Origin: Acidobacteriota bacterium
GTDB lineage: Bacteria; Acidobacteriota; Thermoanaerobaculia; UBA5066
Length of the DNA stretch: 64,000 bases
NCBI GenBank assembly: GCA_029781975.1
Contig: JAKOVQ010000015.1
Span: 62,001-126,000, forward strand
Direction of reading: 5' to 3'
Below are positions 42,741 through 52,863 of this stretch, piece after piece. Under the pieces are notes generated by a model. That model saw nothing but the letters and a program-made list of their open reading frames with translations, was not told the DNA's origin and ran no database searches. The position numbers and the translations under genes are program-made. Every line of letters begins with the position of its first letter. Positions within the stretch are counted from its first letter, which is position 1.

Positions 42741-43324
42741 CGGGCGGCTTCCGCGGCGGCGGCCACGGCCCGGGAGATGTCGGCGGCGACGGCCTCCACC
42801 GGACGGTTCCCGTCGACCCGCGCCAGGAGGCCCTTCTCCCGGAAGCGGGCCGCGAGGGGCTCCGTCTTCTCCCGGTAGACCCGGAGGCGCTCCCGGATGG
42901 TCTCCGGGGTGTCGTCGGCGCGCCCCTCGAGCGCCGCGCGCTTCACGAGGCGGTCGACGATGACCTCGTCCGCGACGTCGAGGAAGACGACGCTCACGAT
43001 CCTGCGGCCCGACTCGGCCAGGAGGGCGTCGAGCGCCGCGGCCTGCGCGACGGTCCTCGGGTAGCCGTCGAAGAGGACGCCGCACGCCGCGTCGGGCTCG
43101 GCGAGCCGCCCCCGGAGCATCCGGGTCACGAGCTCGTCGGGGACGAGGGCGCCGGACTCCATGATCGGCTTGGCCACCTTGCCGAGCTCCGTCCCCTGCG
43201 CGACGTGGCCGCGCAGGAGGTCCCCGGTGGAGACCTGCGGGATGCGGAGGGATTCGGCCAGGCGCTGGGCCTGGGTCCCCTTTCCCGACCCCGGCGGTCC
43301 GAAGAACACGACGTCGACGCCCAT
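42737..43324 (-). CDS. adk: Adenylate kinase (short-LID form)
   Basis: Equilibrates ATP, ADP and AMP. The 195 residues include the P-loop FFGPPGSGKGTQAQ (about 7-20), the AMP site STGDLLRGHVAQGTELG, and LFDGYPRT. The LID is short (RAALEGRADDTPETIRERL) and lacks the four-Cys zinc site of Gram-positive enzymes. It lies between secY (9 nt) and map (overlap), the usual spc-operon order. Confidence 0.96.
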   Translation of the reverse strand: MGVDVVFFGPPGSGKGTQAQRLAESLRIPQVSTGDLLRGHVAQGTELGKVAKPIMESGALVPDELVTRMLRGRLAEPDAACGVLFDGYPRTVAQAAALDALLAESGRRIVSVVFLDVADEVIVDRLVKRAALEGRADDTPETIRERLRVYREKTEPLAARFREKGLLARVDGNRPVEAVAADISRAVAAAAEAAR

Positions 43325-43333
43325 GACTCCTCC

Positions 43334-44740
43334 TCAGGCGCGGCGGCCGCGGATCCTGCCCTTCTTGAGGAAGCCGTCGTAGTTGCGCATGACGAGCTGG
43401 GACTCGATCTGCTGGACCGTGTCCATCGCCACGCCGACGACGATCAGGAGCGAGGTTCCGCCGAAGAAGAACGGCACGCCCAAGCCTTGCGTGACGAACG
43501 CGGGAAGGTTCGAGTCGAGCCACGGCCCGATCCCCGGGATGCTCTGGACCTTGAAGCCCATCATCAGGAACTCGGGGATCAGCGCCACGACGACGAGGTA
43601 GACCGCGCCGATCAGCGTGATGCGCGTCAGCACGTCGTCGATGTAGTCGGCGGTCGCCTTCCCCGGACGGATGCCGGGGATGAACCCGCCGTACTTCCGC
43701 ATGTTCTCGGCCGTGTCAGTCGGGTTGAAGATGATCGAGATGTAGAAGTAGCAGAAGAAGACGATGCTGACGCCGTAGAAGAAGTTGTAGAGCGGCTGGC
43801 CGATCGAGAGCTGGTTGGCCATCGCCTTCATGAAGTCGCTCTTGAAGGCCGACGCCAGGTACTGCGGGAACTGGATGATCGAGACGGCGAAGATGATCGG
43901 GATGACGCCGCCCGTGTTGACCCTGAGCGGGAGATAGGTGTTCTGGCCGCCGTAGACGCGCCGGCCCACGACGCGCTTGGCGTACTGGACGGGGATCCGC
44001 CGCTGCGCCCGCTCCACGTAGACGATCGCGGCCACCACCGCCACCATGAAGACCATGAGGATCAGGGCGGGGAAGAGCGACAGCTGGCCGCGCTGGACCT
44101 GCTGCATCAGCTTCCACGACGCGGCCGGGAGGTTGACGACGATGCCCGCGAAGATGATGAGCGAGATGCCGTTCCCGATGCCCCGTTCGGTGATCTGCTC
44201 GCCCAGCCACATGACGAACGCGGTGCCGGTCGTCAGCGTCAGGATCGCCATCAGGACGAAGCCGAGCTTGCCGGCGTCCGAGCCCGGGTCGCGCACGGCC
44301 AGGAACTTCCCGGTGGGTGTCTGGGACGACCAGAGCCAGAGCGCGATCCCCGCTCCCTGGACGACCGAGAGGACGACCGTCCCGTAGCGGGTGTACTGCG
44401 TGATCTTCCGGCGCCCCATCTCTCCTTCCTTCGAGAGCTTCTCGAGGAACGGCCAGACGACCGTCAGGAGCTGCAGGATGATCGACGCCGTGATGTAGGG
44501 CGTGATGCCGAGGGCGAAGACCGAGAGCCGGCGGAGGGCGCCGCCCGAGAAGATGTCGAGGAAGCCGAGGAGGCCGCCCGCGCTCGCCTTGAAGAACTCC
44601 TCGAGCGCCTTCGGGTCGAGGCCGGGGGTCGGCACGTGGGCGCCGATCCGGTAGACCGCCAGCAGCGCGAACGTGAACAGGACCCGCTTGCGCAGGTCCG
44701 GCACCGCGAAGACGTTCCGGAACGACTCGAGGATCTTCAC
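43334..44740 (-). CDS. secY: Protein translocase subunit SecY
   Basis: Channel of the Sec translocon. The 468-residue, ten-helix membrane protein begins [19 protein letters not shown]. Characteristic parts are [19 protein letters not shown], the plug/TM2 region [28 protein letters not shown] and the cytosolic tip [18 protein letters not shown]. The GTG start at 44740 overlaps the rplO stop (GTGA). No secE or secG is in the window. Confidence 0.97.
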   Translation of the reverse strand: MKILESFRNVFAVPDLRKRVLFTFALLAVYRIGAHVPTPGLDPKALEEFFKASAGGLLGFLDIFSGGALRRLSVFALGITPYITASIILQLLTVVWPFLEKLSKEGEMGRRKITQYTRYGTVVLSVVQGAGIALWLWSSQTPTGKFLAVRDPGSDAGKLGFVLMAILTLTTGTAFVMWLGEQITERGIGNGISLIIFAGIVVNLPAASWKLMQQVQRGQLSLFPALILMVFMVAVVAAIVYVERAQRRIPVQYAKRVVGRRVYGGQNTYLPLRVNTGGVIPIIFAVSIIQFPQYLASAFKSDFMKAMANQLSIGQPLYNFFYGVSIVFFCYFYISIIFNPTDTAENMRKYGGFIPGIRPGKATADYIDDVLTRITLIGAVYLVVVALIPEFLMMGFKVQSIPGIGPWLDSNLPAFVTQGLGVPFFFGGTSLLIVVGVAMDTVQQIESQLVMRNYDGFLKKGRIRGRRA

Positions 44741-45192
44741 GCGGGCTTGTCCTCGCAGCGGCCGCCCGCGGCCTCGATCTTCCTGCGGGCGCCCTCGGTG
44801 AAGCGGTCGGCGGAGACGGTCAGAGCCTTGGTGAGCTCGCCCGTCCCCAGGACCTTCACCTTCGCCCCCTTCTTCCCGAGGGCTCCGGCGGCGGCGAGGG
44901 CCGCCTCGTCCACCGACGCCCCGGCCTCGAAGAGCCGGTCGAGCTGCTGGACGCTGACGGTGTTCCACTCGGCGCGGAAGATGTTCGTGAAGCCCCGCTT
45001 GGGCACCCGGCGGTGGAGCGGCATCTGGCCGCCCTCGTGCCCGCGGAGGTGGCTGTAGCCGGAGCGGGAGTTCTGCCCCTTGTGGCCCTTGCCCGAGGTC
45101 TTCCCGAGGCCCGAGCCGGGGCCGCGTCCCACGCGCTTGCGGGACGTCGTGGCCCCCTTCCGGGGACCGATGGTGTGGAGGGCGTGCGCCAT
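44737..45192 (-). CDS. rplO: Ribosomal protein uL15
   Basis: Late-assembling large-subunit protein. The 151 residues show the Gly/Arg-rich N-terminal block [40 protein letters not shown] and the globular C-terminal domain ending [16 protein letters not shown]. It lies between rpmD (17 nt) and secY (overlap). Confidence 0.98.
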   Translation of the reverse strand: MAHALHTIGPRKGATTSRKRVGRGPGSGLGKTSGKGHKGQNSRSGYSHLRGHEGGQMPLHRRVPKRGFTNIFRAEWNTVSVQQLDRLFEAGASVDEAALAAAGALGKKGAKVKVLGTGELTKALTVSADRFTEGARRKIEAAGGRCEDKPA

Positions 45193-45209
45193 GTCGTCGT
45201 CTCCCGCCG

Positions 45210-45563
45210 CTACTCGCCCACCACCTCGACGAGGTGGCGGACCTTCAGGATCTGGCCCCGCGTCGAAGGGTTGTCCTCGCGCACGACCTCGTGGCGGATG
45301 CGCCGGAGGCCGAGCCCGACGAGGGCCTGCTTCTGGTCCTTCGGGGCGCAGATGCCCGACCGGACCTGACGGATGCGGATGGTCCTCTTCGCGGCCGGCT
45401 CGGCCGCCGCGGCCGGGGCCGCGGACGGGGCCGGCGACGCGGTCGTCGCGGCCTTCGCGGCGGCCTTCTTCGGGACGCCGGCCGCCGACGCCACCTGCGT
45501 CAGGAGGGCGTCGACGTCCTTCATCTTGCCGGGCTTGCCCGGCTTCTCGCTCTTCTCGCTCAT
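45210..45563 (-). CDS. rpmD: Ribosomal protein uL30 with a 58-residue N-terminal extension
   Basis: The last 59 residues ([20 protein letters not shown] through [11 protein letters not shown]) are a complete uL30, normally about 60 residues long. In front is an unusual Lys/Ala/Pro-rich extension ([20 protein letters not shown]). The long form is supported by the start: ATG 45563 overlaps the rpsE stop as ATGA, as at other junctions here. An internal Met at codon 14 would still leave most of the extension. Confidence 0.93.
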   Translation of the reverse strand: MSEKSEKPGKPGKMKDVDALLTQVASAAGVPKKAAAKAATTASPAPSAAPAAAAEPAAKRTIRIRQVRSGICAPKDQKQALVGLGLRRIRHEVVREDNPSTRGQILKVRHLVEVVGE

Positions 45564-46252
45564 CCCTTGGTCTCCGCCGCCTCGGTCTCGACCGGAGCCG
45601 CGGCCTCGAGGGCCGCCGCCGTCGCCGGAGCGGCTTCGGCCGCGCCGGCCGGCGCGCCGGCGCCGCGCCCGCGCGACCGCATGATCGCGTCCTCCAGGTG
45701 GAGGTTCTTCAGGGCGTCGAAGGTCGCCTTCACCACGTTGTGCGGGTTCGTGGTGCCGAGCGACTTCGTCAGGACGTTCTGGACGCCGACCGACTCGAGG
45801 ACGGCGCGGACGGCGCCGCCCGCGATGACGCCCGTCCCCTCGGAGGCCGGCTTCAGGAGGACCCGGCCCGCCCCGTAGTGGCCGATGACCGGGTGGGGGA
45901 TCGTCGACCCCTTGAGGGGGACGGAGATCATGGTCTTCTTGGCCATCTCGATCCCCTTCTTGATGGCCATCGGGACCTCCTTCGCCTTCCCCGCGCCGTA
46001 GCCGACCCGGCCCTTGCCGTCGCCGACGATCACGAGGGCGGAGAAGGAGAAGTTCTTGCCGCCCTTGACGACCTTCGTCACACGGTTGATGTGGACGACG
46101 TGGTCGATGAGGTCGGCGCCCGCGCGCCCTTCGCCGAGGGCTCCCGCGGGTCGCTGCGGCGCGCCCGGGCCACCCGGGCCTCCCGGCCCGCGGCCGGGAC
46201 CCCCGGGGCGGTTACCGAAGCGGGGGGGACGACTTGCGACGTTCGTGCTCAA
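45560..46252 (-). CDS. rpsE: Ribosomal protein uS5 with extended termini; TTG start
   Basis: Helps form the mRNA entry channel and ensures decoding fidelity. The core (about 45-200) has [40 protein letters not shown]-type blocks and [17 protein letters not shown]. Both ends are unusual: a Gly/Pro/Arg-rich N-terminus ([16 protein letters not shown]) and an Ala/Glu-rich C-terminus of about 30 residues. The start is TTG 46252, overlapping the rplR stop as TTGA; no ATG or GTG lies close to the right position. Confidence 0.94.
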   Translation of the reverse strand: MSTNVASRPPRFGNRPGGPGRGPGGPGGPGAPQRPAGALGEGRAGADLIDHVVHINRVTKVVKGGKNFSFSALVIVGDGKGRVGYGAGKAKEVPMAIKKGIEMAKKTMISVPLKGSTIPHPVIGHYGAGRVLLKPASEGTGVIAGGAVRAVLESVGVQNVLTKSLGTTNPHNVVKATFDALKNLHLEDAIMRSRGRGAGAPAGAAEAAPATAAALEAAAPVETEAAETKG

Positions 46253-46617
46253 AACTTCAACCCCTTCTCGCGCGCCGAGTCCGCGAGGGCCTTGACGTTG
46301 CCGTGATAGAGGTGGCCCCCCCGGTCGAAGACCACCGCGTCGATCCCCTTGTCCTTCGCCCTCTGGGCGATGAGCGCGCCCACGGCGACGGCGGCCGACA
46401 TGTTCGCGGCGCTCTTCTTGCCCGAGAGCACGGACTCCTCGCGGGAGCTCGCGTGCGCCAGGGTCCGCCCCGCGGCGTCGTCGATGAGCTGCACGTAGAT
46501 GTACCGGAGCGTCCTCCGCACGGCGAGGCGGGGCCGCTCCGCGGTGCCGACCACCTTCCTCCGGATGCGCCGGTGGATCCGCTCGCGCGCCTCCACCCGG
46601 AACTGAGCCTTATCCAT
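46249..46617 (-). CDS. rplR: Ribosomal protein uL18
   Basis: Binds 5S rRNA. The 122 residues have [40 protein letters not shown], and the C-terminal [20 protein letters not shown] and REKGLKF. It follows rplF by 12 nt and overlaps rpsE. Confidence 0.98.
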   Translation of the reverse strand: MDKAQFRVEARERIHRRIRRKVVGTAERPRLAVRRTLRYIYVQLIDDAAGRTLAHASSREESVLSGKKSAANMSAAVAVGALIAQRAKDKGIDAVVFDRGGHLYHGNVKALADSAREKGLKF

Positions 46618-46629
46618 CGCTCCGTGACC

Positions 46630-47187
46630 TCACTTGCCCGTCGCCTTGCCGGCCTTCTTCTTCAGGACCTCGCCGACGAAGCGGAAGCCCTTCAGCTTGT
46701 AGGGATCGGGGGGCTTGATCGCGCGGATCTTCGTCGCGGTCTCGCCCACCTTCTGCTTGTCCACGCCCGTGACGACGATGTGGGTGATCTCCTTGGCCTT
46801 CGGGTCGGCGGCCACGTCGATCGTCACCCCCGGGGGCTCGGGGAACCGGACCGGGTGGGAGTAGCCGCAGGTGAAGACCACCTCCGTCCCCTTCTTCTCG
46901 GCCTTGAACCCGATCCCGACGAGGTCGATCGCCCGCCGGTACCCCTCGGTCACCCCGGTCACCGCGTTCTGGAGGAGGGCGCGGTTCAGGCCGTGGAAGG
47001 CCTTGTCCCGCTTCTCCTCGCCCTGGCGGACGACCTCGATCTTCCCGTCCTTCACCGCGACCTTCATCCCCGCGAGGATCGGCGCGGAGACGGAGCCCTT
47101 GGGCCCCTTCACCTGCACCTCACCCGTCTCGACGCGGACGTCGACCCCCTTCGGCAGGACGATCGGCTTCTTTCCCACTCTCGACAT
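46630..47187 (-). CDS. rplF: Ribosomal protein uL6
   Basis: Located at the base of the L7/L12 stalk. The 185-residue two-domain protein begins SRVGKKPIVLPKGVDVRVET, with VKGPKGSVSA and the C-terminal signature KIRAIKPPDPYKLKGFRFVG. The last residues form a short Lys-rich tail. It is situated between rpsH (16 nt) and rplR. Confidence 0.98.
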   Translation of the reverse strand: MSRVGKKPIVLPKGVDVRVETGEVQVKGPKGSVSAPILAGMKVAVKDGKIEVVRQGEEKRDKAFHGLNRALLQNAVTGVTEGYRRAIDLVGIGFKAEKKGTEVVFTCGYSHPVRFPEPPGVTIDVAADPKAKEITHIVVTGVDKQKVGETATKIRAIKPPDPYKLKGFRFVGEVLKKKAGKATGK

Positions 47188-47203
47188 GGCTGCGCCTCCC
47201 GCC

Positions 47204-47602
47204 TCACCACACCGAGCAGACGACCTCGCCGCCGAGGCCGCGCTTCTTGGCGTCGTTCCCGGTCAGCAGGCCCTGCGAGGTGGAGACGATGGCGATCCCG
47301 AGGCCCCCCAGGACGTCCGGGAGGGCGTCCTTGCGGGCGTAGAGCCGCCGGCCGGGGCGCGAGACGCGCGAGAGGCCGTGGATGACCGGCTTCCCGGAGT
47401 CGTCGTACTTGAGGTAGAGCCGGAGGAGCCCGGCCCCCCGGTCGTCGAGCACCTTGAAGTTCTTGATGTAGCCCTCGTCCTTGAGGATCCTGGCCAGCTC
47501 GACCTTGAACCTCGAGGACGGGACGTCGATCTTCTCGTGACGGGCCGAGAGCCCGTTCCGCACCCGGGTCAGGAGGTCCGCGATCGGATCGGTGACGTGC
47601 AC
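47204..47602 (-). CDS. rpsH: Ribosomal protein uS8
   Basis: Central 16S rRNA-binding protein; in E. coli it represses the spc operon. The 132 residues start GTG with DPIADLLTRVRNGLSARHEK, and end with GLGIAIVSTSQGLLTGNDAK plus GGEVVCSVW. It lies 10 nt after rpsN and 16 nt before rplF. Confidence 0.98.
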   Translation of the reverse strand: MHVTDPIADLLTRVRNGLSARHEKIDVPSSRFKVELARILKDEGYIKNFKVLDDRGAGLLRLYLKYDDSGKPVIHGLSRVSRPGRRLYARKDALPDVLGGLGIAIVSTSQGLLTGNDAKKRGLGGEVVCSVW

Positions 47603-47612
47603 GTCGCCCCCC

Positions 47613-47798
47613 TTACCACGAGGCCTTCGTCACGCCCGGGACGTAGCCGCCGAGCGCGAGGTTGCGGAAGCAGATCCGGCACAGGCCGAACTTGCGGAGG
47701 AATGCGCGCGGCCTGCCGCAGACCTTGCAGCGGTTCCGCGTCCGGATCGCGAACTTCGGCTTCCGGTTCGCCTTGACGATCGATCCACGACGAGCCAT
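47613..47798 (-). CDS. rpsN: Ribosomal protein uS14, zinc-binding (type Z)
   Basis: The 61-residue short form carries two Cys pairs, [10 protein letters not shown] and CRICFRNLA, which bind zinc, and ends PGVTKASW. The N-terminus is [15 protein letters not shown]. It is situated between rplE (22 nt) and rpsH. The zinc-free long form is not seen in this window. Confidence 0.98.
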   Translation of the reverse strand: MARRGSIVKANRKPKFAIRTRNRCKVCGRPRAFLRKFGLCRICFRNLALGGYVPGVTKASW

Positions 47799-47820
47799 CG
47801 AACTCTGTCTCCCCTCTTCC

Positions 47821-48363
47821 CTAGCGCCCGAACGGCATGCCGAGCTCCCGAAGGAGCACCCGGGCCCTGTCGTCGCTTCCGGCGGTCGTCACGATGGTGA
47901 CGTTCAGCCCCCGGGACTTCTCGGTCTTCCCCGGGTCGATCTCGGGGAAGATCAGGTGGTCGCGGATGCCGAGCGTGTAGTTGCCCCGGCCGTCGAACGC
48001 CCGCGTCGGCACGCCGCGGAAGTCGCGGACGCGCGGGAGCGCGATGTTCATCAGCCGGTCGAGGAACTCGAACATCCGCGTGCCCCGGAGCGTGACGCGG
48101 CAGCCGATCGGCATGCCGGACCTCAGCTTGAAGCTCGCGATCGACTTCTTCGCCCGGGTGATGACCGCGCGCTGCCCGGCGATGCGCGTCAGCTCCTCGG
48201 CCGCGCCCTCGACGAGCTTCACGTTCTGGATCGCCTCCCCGACCCCCATGTTCAGGACGATCTTCTCGATGCGCGGGATCGCCATCGGGTTCTCGATCCC
48301 GAACTCCTTCTTGAGGGCGGGGACGACCGCCTTCTTGTACCTGTCCTGCAGCCGTGCCGGCAT
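47821..48363 (-). CDS. rplE: Ribosomal protein uL5
   Basis: 5S rRNA-binding protein that contacts the P-site tRNA. The 180 residues include [60 protein letters not shown] and the tail ELGMPFGR. It lies 3 nt after rplX and 22 nt before rpsN. Confidence 0.98.
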   Translation of the reverse strand: MPARLQDRYKKAVVPALKKEFGIENPMAIPRIEKIVLNMGVGEAIQNVKLVEGAAEELTRIAGQRAVITRAKKSIASFKLRSGMPIGCRVTLRGTRMFEFLDRLMNIALPRVRDFRGVPTRAFDGRGNYTLGIRDHLIFPEIDPGKTEKSRGLNVTIVTTAGSDDRARVLLRELGMPFGR

Positions 48364-48366
48364 CGA

Positions 48367-48735
48367 CTACTCCCCCGCCTTCGTCTTGACCGCCGAGACG
48401 GTGGTCTTGCTCCGCTTGGCGTAACGGACCTTCTCGTTCCCCTCGACGCGGACGCCGAGGCGGGTGGCCCGGCCCGTGCTCGGGTCCCGCAGCTGGACGT
48501 TCGAGAGGGCGATGGGCCCTTCCTTCTCGACGATCCCGCCCTTGATGTTCTTCTGCGGGTTCGGCCGCGTGGCGCGCTTGATCATGTTCACGCCCTCGAC
48601 GACCACGCGTGCCTCCGACGGGAGGACGCGGAGGATCTTCCCGTGCGTGCCCCGGTCCTTCCCCGTCAGGACGACGACCTCGTCGCCCTTCCGGAGCCGG
48701 ACCTTCCCGGTGAACGCGGGCTTCTTCTTCTTCAT
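48367..48735 (-). CDS. rplX: Ribosomal protein uL24
   Basis: Assembly initiator at the tunnel exit. The 122-residue KOW-domain protein shows [40 protein letters not shown] and [20 protein letters not shown]. An extended C-terminus ([19 protein letters not shown]) is present. It begins 1 nt after the rplN stop codon. Confidence 0.98.
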   Translation of the reverse strand: MKKKKPAFTGKVRLRKGDEVVVLTGKDRGTHGKILRVLPSEARVVVEGVNMIKRATRPNPQKNIKGGIVEKEGPIALSNVQLRDPSTGRATRLGVRVEGNEKVRYAKRSKTTVSAVKTKAGE

Positions 48736-48736
48736 C

Positions 48737-49111
48737 TCAGATCACCTCGGGCGCCAGGGAGATGATCTTCATGAAGCGCTTCTCCCGGAGCTCCCGCGCG
48801 ACCGGCCCGAAGACGCGGGTCCCGATCGGCTCCTTGTCGTTGTTGATCAGAACCGCGGCGTTGTTGTCGAACCGGATGTAGCTGCCGTCGCGGCGCCGCT
48901 GCTCGCGCACCGTCCGCACGATGACCGCCTTCACCACCTTCCCCTTCTTCACCGAGTCCGGCGCGTCGGGGTTCGACTCCTTCACGGCGCAGGTGATGAT
49001 GTCGCCCAGGCGCCCGTACGGCCCCGCCGATCCGCCCTTCAGGCGGATGCACGAGAGCCGGCGGGCTCCGGAGTTGTCGGCGACCTCGAGGATCGTCCCC
49101 ATCTGAATCAC
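48737..49111 (-). CDS. rplN: Ribosomal protein uL14
   Basis: Intersubunit-bridge protein. The 124 residues are highly conserved: [60 protein letters not shown], and [10 protein letters not shown] at the end. It follows rpsQ by 31 nt. Confidence 0.98.
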   Translation of the reverse strand: MIQMGTILEVADNSGARRLSCIRLKGGSAGPYGRLGDIITCAVKESNPDAPDSVKKGKVVKAVIVRTVREQRRRDGSYIRFDNNAAVLINNDKEPIGTRVFGPVARELREKRFMKIISLAPEVI

Positions 49112-49142
49112 GGCGCTCTCCTCCTCGCTCCCCGGCCCGGCC

Positions 49143-49454
49143 TCAGCCCTCGCGGCGCGCGGCGGTCACGACGCGCGTCACGCGCCACCGCTTGCGCGCC
49201 GACAGGGGCCGCGTCTCCTCGATCTCGACGACGTCGCCCGGGATGCACCCGAGCGAACGCTCGTCGGCGAGGAACCGCTTCGAGCGCTTCTGGTACTTGC
49301 CGTAGCGGCCGTTCCTCACGAGGCGCGTGACCTCGACCGCGACGGTCTTCTCCATCTTGTTCGAGACGACCGTCCCGATCTTCCGGCTCTTCCGCGGGGA
49401 CGGCGTCCCCTCGGCGGCCGCCGGAGCGGCCGTCTCGGCGGCGGGCGTGCTCAT
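49143..49454 (-). CDS. rpsQ: Ribosomal protein uS17
   Basis: Early-binding small-subunit protein with an OB fold. It has 103 residues from the ATG overlapping the rpmC stop (ATGA). The core is [37 protein letters not shown] and [20 protein letters not shown]. The first about 20 residues ([17 protein letters not shown]) are an Ala/Pro-rich extension not found in most uS17 proteins. Confidence 0.97.
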   Translation of the reverse strand: MSTPAAETAAPAAAEGTPSPRKSRKIGTVVSNKMEKTVAVEVTRLVRNGRYGKYQKRSKRFLADERSLGCIPGDVVEIEETRPLSARKRWRVTRVVTAARREG

Positions 49455-49645
49455 CGGCTCATCCTCTCGGCGGTCTTCAGCCGCGCGATGTCCCGCTTGA
49501 GGTCGCGGATCTTCATCGGGTTCTCCAGCTGGCCCGTGGCCTTCTGGAGCCGCAGGTTGAAGAGGGCCTGCGTCCACTCGTTCAGCTTGGCGGTCCGCTC
49601 CTCGGCGGTCCACCCCTTCATGGTCTCCATGGTCGTCTCGCTCAT
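49451..49645 (-). CDS. rpmC: Ribosomal protein uL29
   Basis: Small helical protein at the tunnel exit. The 64 residues show [40 protein letters not shown] and [16 protein letters not shown] overlaps the rplP stop, and the stop overlaps the rpsQ ATG (both ATGA). Confidence 0.97.
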   Translation of the reverse strand: MSETTMETMKGWTAEERTAKLNEWTQALFNLRLQKATGQLENPMKIRDLKRDIARLKTAERMSR

Positions 49646-50067
49646 CGCACGGCCTCCAGGAACGCGCGGGAGACGAAGCGCGTCTTGATCCCGATCTTGT
49701 CGGCCGCCAGGCGGAACGCCTCGCGGGCGATCTTCTCGTCGACGCCCTCCATCTCGAAGAGGACGCGGGCGGGCTTGATGACGGCCACCCAGGCCTCCGG
49801 CGCGCCCTTCCCCTTCCCCATGCGGGTCTCGGCGGGCTTCTTGGTGATCGGCTTGTCCGGGAAGACGCGGATCCAGAGCTTCCCGCCGCGCTTGACGTGA
49901 CGCTGGATCGCGACGCGGCCGGCCTCGATCTGGCGGGCGGTGAGCCACCCGGGCTCGAGCGCCTGGAGGCCGAACTCCCCGAAGGAGAGGTCGGAGCCCC
50001 GGTACGCCATCCCCCGGCGCTTCCCCTTCTGCTGCTTGCGGTACTTGACCTTGGCGGGCATCAACAT
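49642..50067 (-). CDS. rplP: Ribosomal protein uL16
   Basis: Needed for A-site tRNA binding. The 141 residues include [60 protein letters not shown] and [20 protein letters not shown]. It begins at ATG 50067 (Met-Leu-Met; the third codon is an alternative). It is separated from rpsC by a 76-nt gap containing the dispersed repeat. Confidence 0.98.
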   Translation of the reverse strand: MLMPAKVKYRKQQKGKRRGMAYRGSDLSFGEFGLQALEPGWLTARQIEAGRVAIQRHVKRGGKLWIRVFPDKPITKKPAETRMGKGKGAPEAWVAVIKPARVLFEMEGVDEKIAREAFRLAADKIGIKTRFVSRAFLEAVR

Positions 50068-50107
50068 GATTCAGATCCCTTGCCTTCGCTCCCCTGGCTC
50101 CCCGGAC

Positions 50108-50137
50108 GGGGGGTCCGGGGGGATCGAGAAACCCCCG
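50108..50137 (-). repeat. Fourth copy of the 30-bp dispersed core, between rpsC and rplP
   Basis: On the minus strand this is base-for-base the same 30-mer as at 6214, 6285 and 6356. It starts 6 nt after the rpsC stop and in the sense orientation, exactly as the first copy does behind ychF. Its G5/C5 arms can form a hairpin in the mRNA between two ribosomal-protein genes. Confidence 0.92.
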
Positions 50138-50143
50138 GATTCA

Positions 50144-50791
50144 TTAGGCCGCCTTGCGGCGGGACTTCGCGCGGTGCAGGTCGCCCTTGTAGATCCACAC
50201 CTTCACGCCGATCTTCCCGTACGTCGTCCGCGCCTCGGCGAAGCCGTAGTCGATGTCGGCCTTCAGGGTGTGGAGCGGCAGGCGCCCCTCCTGGTACCAC
50301 TCGGAGCGGGCGATCTCGGCCCCGTTCAGCCGCCCGGAGCAGCGGATCTTGATCCCCTGCGCGCCGAACCGGAACGCGGACTCCATCCCCTTCTTCATCG
50401 CGCGGCGGAACGCCACGCGGCGCTCGAGCTGCATGGCGATCGACTCGGCGACGAGCTGGGCGTCGGTCTCGGGGCGCTGGATCTCCACGATGTTGACGTG
50501 GATGTCCTTGCCGAGGCGGCGCTGCAGCCGGTCGCGGAGCTGGTCGACGGCGGCGCCCTTCTTCCCGATGATGACGCCGGGGCGCGCGGTCATGATGTTG
50601 ATCTTCAGCTTGTTCCCGCGCTCGATCTCGATCTCGGAGACGGCTGCGTTCGCGAGGTCGCGCTTCAGCTCGGCCCGGAGCTTCAGGTCGTCGTGGAGGT
50701 GCTTGAGGTAGTCCTTCTCGGCGTACCAGCGGGAGTGCCAGGTCCGGTTGTAGCCGATGCGGAACCCGTACGGGTGGACCTTCTGACCCAT
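50144..50791 (-). CDS. rpsC: Ribosomal protein uS3
   Basis: Part of the mRNA entry tunnel. The 215 residues comprise [20 protein letters not shown] at the N-terminus, the KH domain ([20 protein letters not shown]) and the C-terminal domain ([40 protein letters not shown]). It follows rplV by 7 nt. Confidence 0.98.
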   Translation of the reverse strand: MGQKVHPYGFRIGYNRTWHSRWYAEKDYLKHLHDDLKLRAELKRDLANAAVSEIEIERGNKLKINIMTARPGVIIGKKGAAVDQLRDRLQRRLGKDIHVNIVEIQRPETDAQLVAESIAMQLERRVAFRRAMKKGMESAFRFGAQGIKIRCSGRLNGAEIARSEWYQEGRLPLHTLKADIDYGFAEARTTYGKIGVKVWIYKGDLHRAKSRRKAA

Positions 50792-50798
50792 TCTCGTC

Positions 50799-51413
50799 CT
50801 ACTCCTGCGTGTCGCCGGATTCGGTCTTCTTGGAGGCCTTCGCTCGGCCGGGTTTCGACGCCTTCGGCGCCTTCGGCGCCTTCTCCGACTTCTCGCCCTT
50901 CTCCGCGGCCGGGCGAGCCGCCGCCTTGGAGACCGCCGCCGCGACGCGGCCGCCGGCCCGCTTCTTCGGCTGCGGCTTGGGCGGCTCGGCCGGGAGGCCG
51001 GCCTTCCGCCGGACGGTCGGGTCGTCGGAGACGACGACCGTGACGTGGCAGAACGGACGCGGCACCAGCCACATCCGGCCCTGCGGGCCGCTCATGAAGC
51101 GCGGCCGGGCGAACCGCTTCTTGTAGTTCGAGACGGCCCGGATCATCGCGTTGCGCTGGAGGGGCTTGCGCCCCGCGCCGTCCACGAGGATCCGCGCGAC
51201 GACGAGCGCGTCCGCGTCGACGCCGGAGCCGTTCTGCTGCGCGTTCGCGACGGCGGACTCCACGAGCTTGGCCAGCGGCGCGGAGCACGACTTGCGGGTC
51301 GTCTTCAGGGTCGCGAGGGCGCGGTCCACGGACTTCATCCGGATCAGGTCCGCGACGAGCCGGATCTTCTGGGCCGAGCCGCGGTAGTGGCGGAGGCGGG
51401 CGACTGCTTCCAT
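50799..51413 (-). CDS. rplV: Ribosomal protein uL22 with long basic tail
   Basis: Reaches into the exit tunnel. Residues about 1-110 are the core ([60 protein letters not shown]). It is followed by about 90 residues of Lys/Ala/Pro-rich sequence ([20 protein letters not shown]) that the standard protein of about 110 residues lacks. It lies between rpsS and rpsC. Confidence 0.95.
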   Translation of the reverse strand: MEAVARLRHYRGSAQKIRLVADLIRMKSVDRALATLKTTRKSCSAPLAKLVESAVANAQQNGSGVDADALVVARILVDGAGRKPLQRNAMIRAVSNYKKRFARPRFMSGPQGRMWLVPRPFCHVTVVVSDDPTVRRKAGLPAEPPKPQPKKRAGGRVAAAVSKAAARPAAEKGEKSEKAPKAPKASKPGRAKASKKTESGDTQE

Positions 51414-51426
51414 CGTCTCCCCCGCC

Positions 51427-51723
51427 CTACTTCGCCGGCGCCGGCGCGGCGCCCTTCTCGACCTTCTTGCCGGAGTGGCCCTTGAAGGTGCGGGTCGGGG
51501 AGAACTCGCCGAGCTTGTGGCCGACCATGTTCTCGGAGACGTAGACCGGGACGAACTTCTTCCCGTTGTGTACCGCGAGCGTGTGCCCCACCATCTCCGG
51601 GGTGATCGTCGAGCGGCGCGACCACGTCTTGACGACGCGCTTCTCGCCCGCGCCGTTGAGCGCGGAGATCTTCTCGATGAGGTGGCCGTCCACGAAGGGG
51701 CCCTTCTTGGTCGAACGTGACAT
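51427..51723 (-). CDS. rpsS: Ribosomal protein uS19
   Basis: Head protein near the A site. The 98 residues include [60 protein letters not shown] and [18 protein letters not shown]. It follows rplB by 20 nt. Confidence 0.98.
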   Translation of the reverse strand: MSRSTKKGPFVDGHLIEKISALNGAGEKRVVKTWSRRSTITPEMVGHTLAVHNGKKFVPVYVSENMVGHKLGEFSPTRTFKGHSGKKVEKGAAPAPAK

Positions 51724-51743
51724 GGAGTTCTCCGTCGGTCCCG

Positions 51744-52565
51744 CTACTTCCGGCGCTTCACGATGAAGCCGTCGGTCCGCTTGTTGTTCCGGGTCTTGTG
51801 CCCCTTCGTCTTCCAGCCCCAGGGCGAGCAGGGGTGGCGTCCGCCCGAGGTCTTCCCCTCGCCTCCGCCCATGGGGTGGTCCACCGGGTTCATCGCGACG
51901 CCGCGGTTGTGGGAGCGCCAGCCGAGCCAGCGGTTCCGCCCCGCCTTGCCGATCGAGACGTTCTCGTGCTCGAGGTTGCCGACCTGCCCGATCGTCGCGT
52001 AGCAGTCGACGCGGACCCTCCGCAGCTCCCCGGACGGGACGCGGAGCAGGGCGTGGTCGCCCTCCTTGGCCATCAGCTGGGCCCCGGCGCCGGCCGAGCG
52101 GGCCATCTGGCCGCCCTTGCCCGGCTGCAGCTCGATGTTGTGGACCACCGTGCCGAGCGGGATGGACCGGAGCGGCAGGGCGTTACCGGGGAGGATGTCG
52201 GCCGTGGGGCCGGAGACGACGGTCTGCCCGACCTCGAGGCCGACGGGGGCGAGGATGTAGCGCTTCTCGCCGTCCGCGTAGTGGATCAGCGCGATCCGGG
52301 CGGAGCGGTTCGGGTCGTACTCGACCGAGAAGACCTTCCCGGGGACGCCCGTCTTGTCGCGGCGGAAGTCGACCTCGCGGTAGCGCCGCTTGTGGCCGCC
52401 GCCGCGCCACCACGAGGTGAGCTGGCCGAGGTTGTTCCGGCCGCCCGACTTCGTCTTGCCGCGGGTGAGGGACTTCTCGGGCTCGGTCCTCGTGATCTCG
52501 CGGAAGTCCGACGTGGAGCGCTGCCGGATGCCGGGGGACGTGGGCTTGTAGGTGCGGACCGGCAT
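51744..52565 (-). CDS. rplB: Ribosomal protein uL2
   Basis: Universal protein near the peptidyl-transferase centre. The 273 residues include [40 protein letters not shown], and [20 protein letters not shown] with the conserved functional His, ending [17 protein letters not shown]. It is located 4 nt after the rplW stop codon. Confidence 0.98.
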   Translation of the reverse strand: MPVRTYKPTSPGIRQRSTSDFREITRTEPEKSLTRGKTKSGGRNNLGQLTSWWRGGGHKRRYREVDFRRDKTGVPGKVFSVEYDPNRSARIALIHYADGEKRYILAPVGLEVGQTVVSGPTADILPGNALPLRSIPLGTVVHNIELQPGKGGQMARSAGAGAQLMAKEGDHALLRVPSGELRRVRVDCYATIGQVGNLEHENVSIGKAGRNRWLGWRSHNRGVAMNPVDHPMGGGEGKTSGGRHPCSPWGWKTKGHKTRNNKRTDGFIVKRRK

Positions 52566-52569
52566 GGTG

Positions 52570-52863
52570 TCAGACCCCCTCGAAGATCGGCGGGAGCTTC
52601 TCGCCCGCCTTCAGCTTCACGTAGGCCTTCTTCCCCTCGGACGTCCGCCCGATCGAGCGGCCCACCTTCTTGATCTTGGACGGCGTGGTCAGGACCCGCA
52701 CCGAGTCGACCTTCACCTGGAAGAGGACCTCGACCGCGCGCCGGATCTCGATCTTGTTGGCGTCGCGCGCCACGCGGAAGGCCAGGACGCCCTGCGACTG
52801 CGACACGGCCGTCGCCTTCTCGGTGATGACGGGGCGGAGGATGATGGACTGCGGGGTCTTCAC
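52570..52863 (-). CDS. rplW: Ribosomal protein uL23
   Basis: Docking site for trigger factor and SRP at the tunnel exit. It has 97 residues from GTG 52863, which overlaps the rplD stop (GTGA). Sequence blocks are [40 protein letters not shown] and [20 protein letters not shown]. Confidence 0.97.
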   Translation of the reverse strand: MKTPQSIILRPVITEKATAVSQSQGVLAFRVARDANKIEIRRAVEVLFQVKVDSVRVLTTPSKIKKVGRSIGRTSEGKKAYVKLKAGEKLPPIFEGV

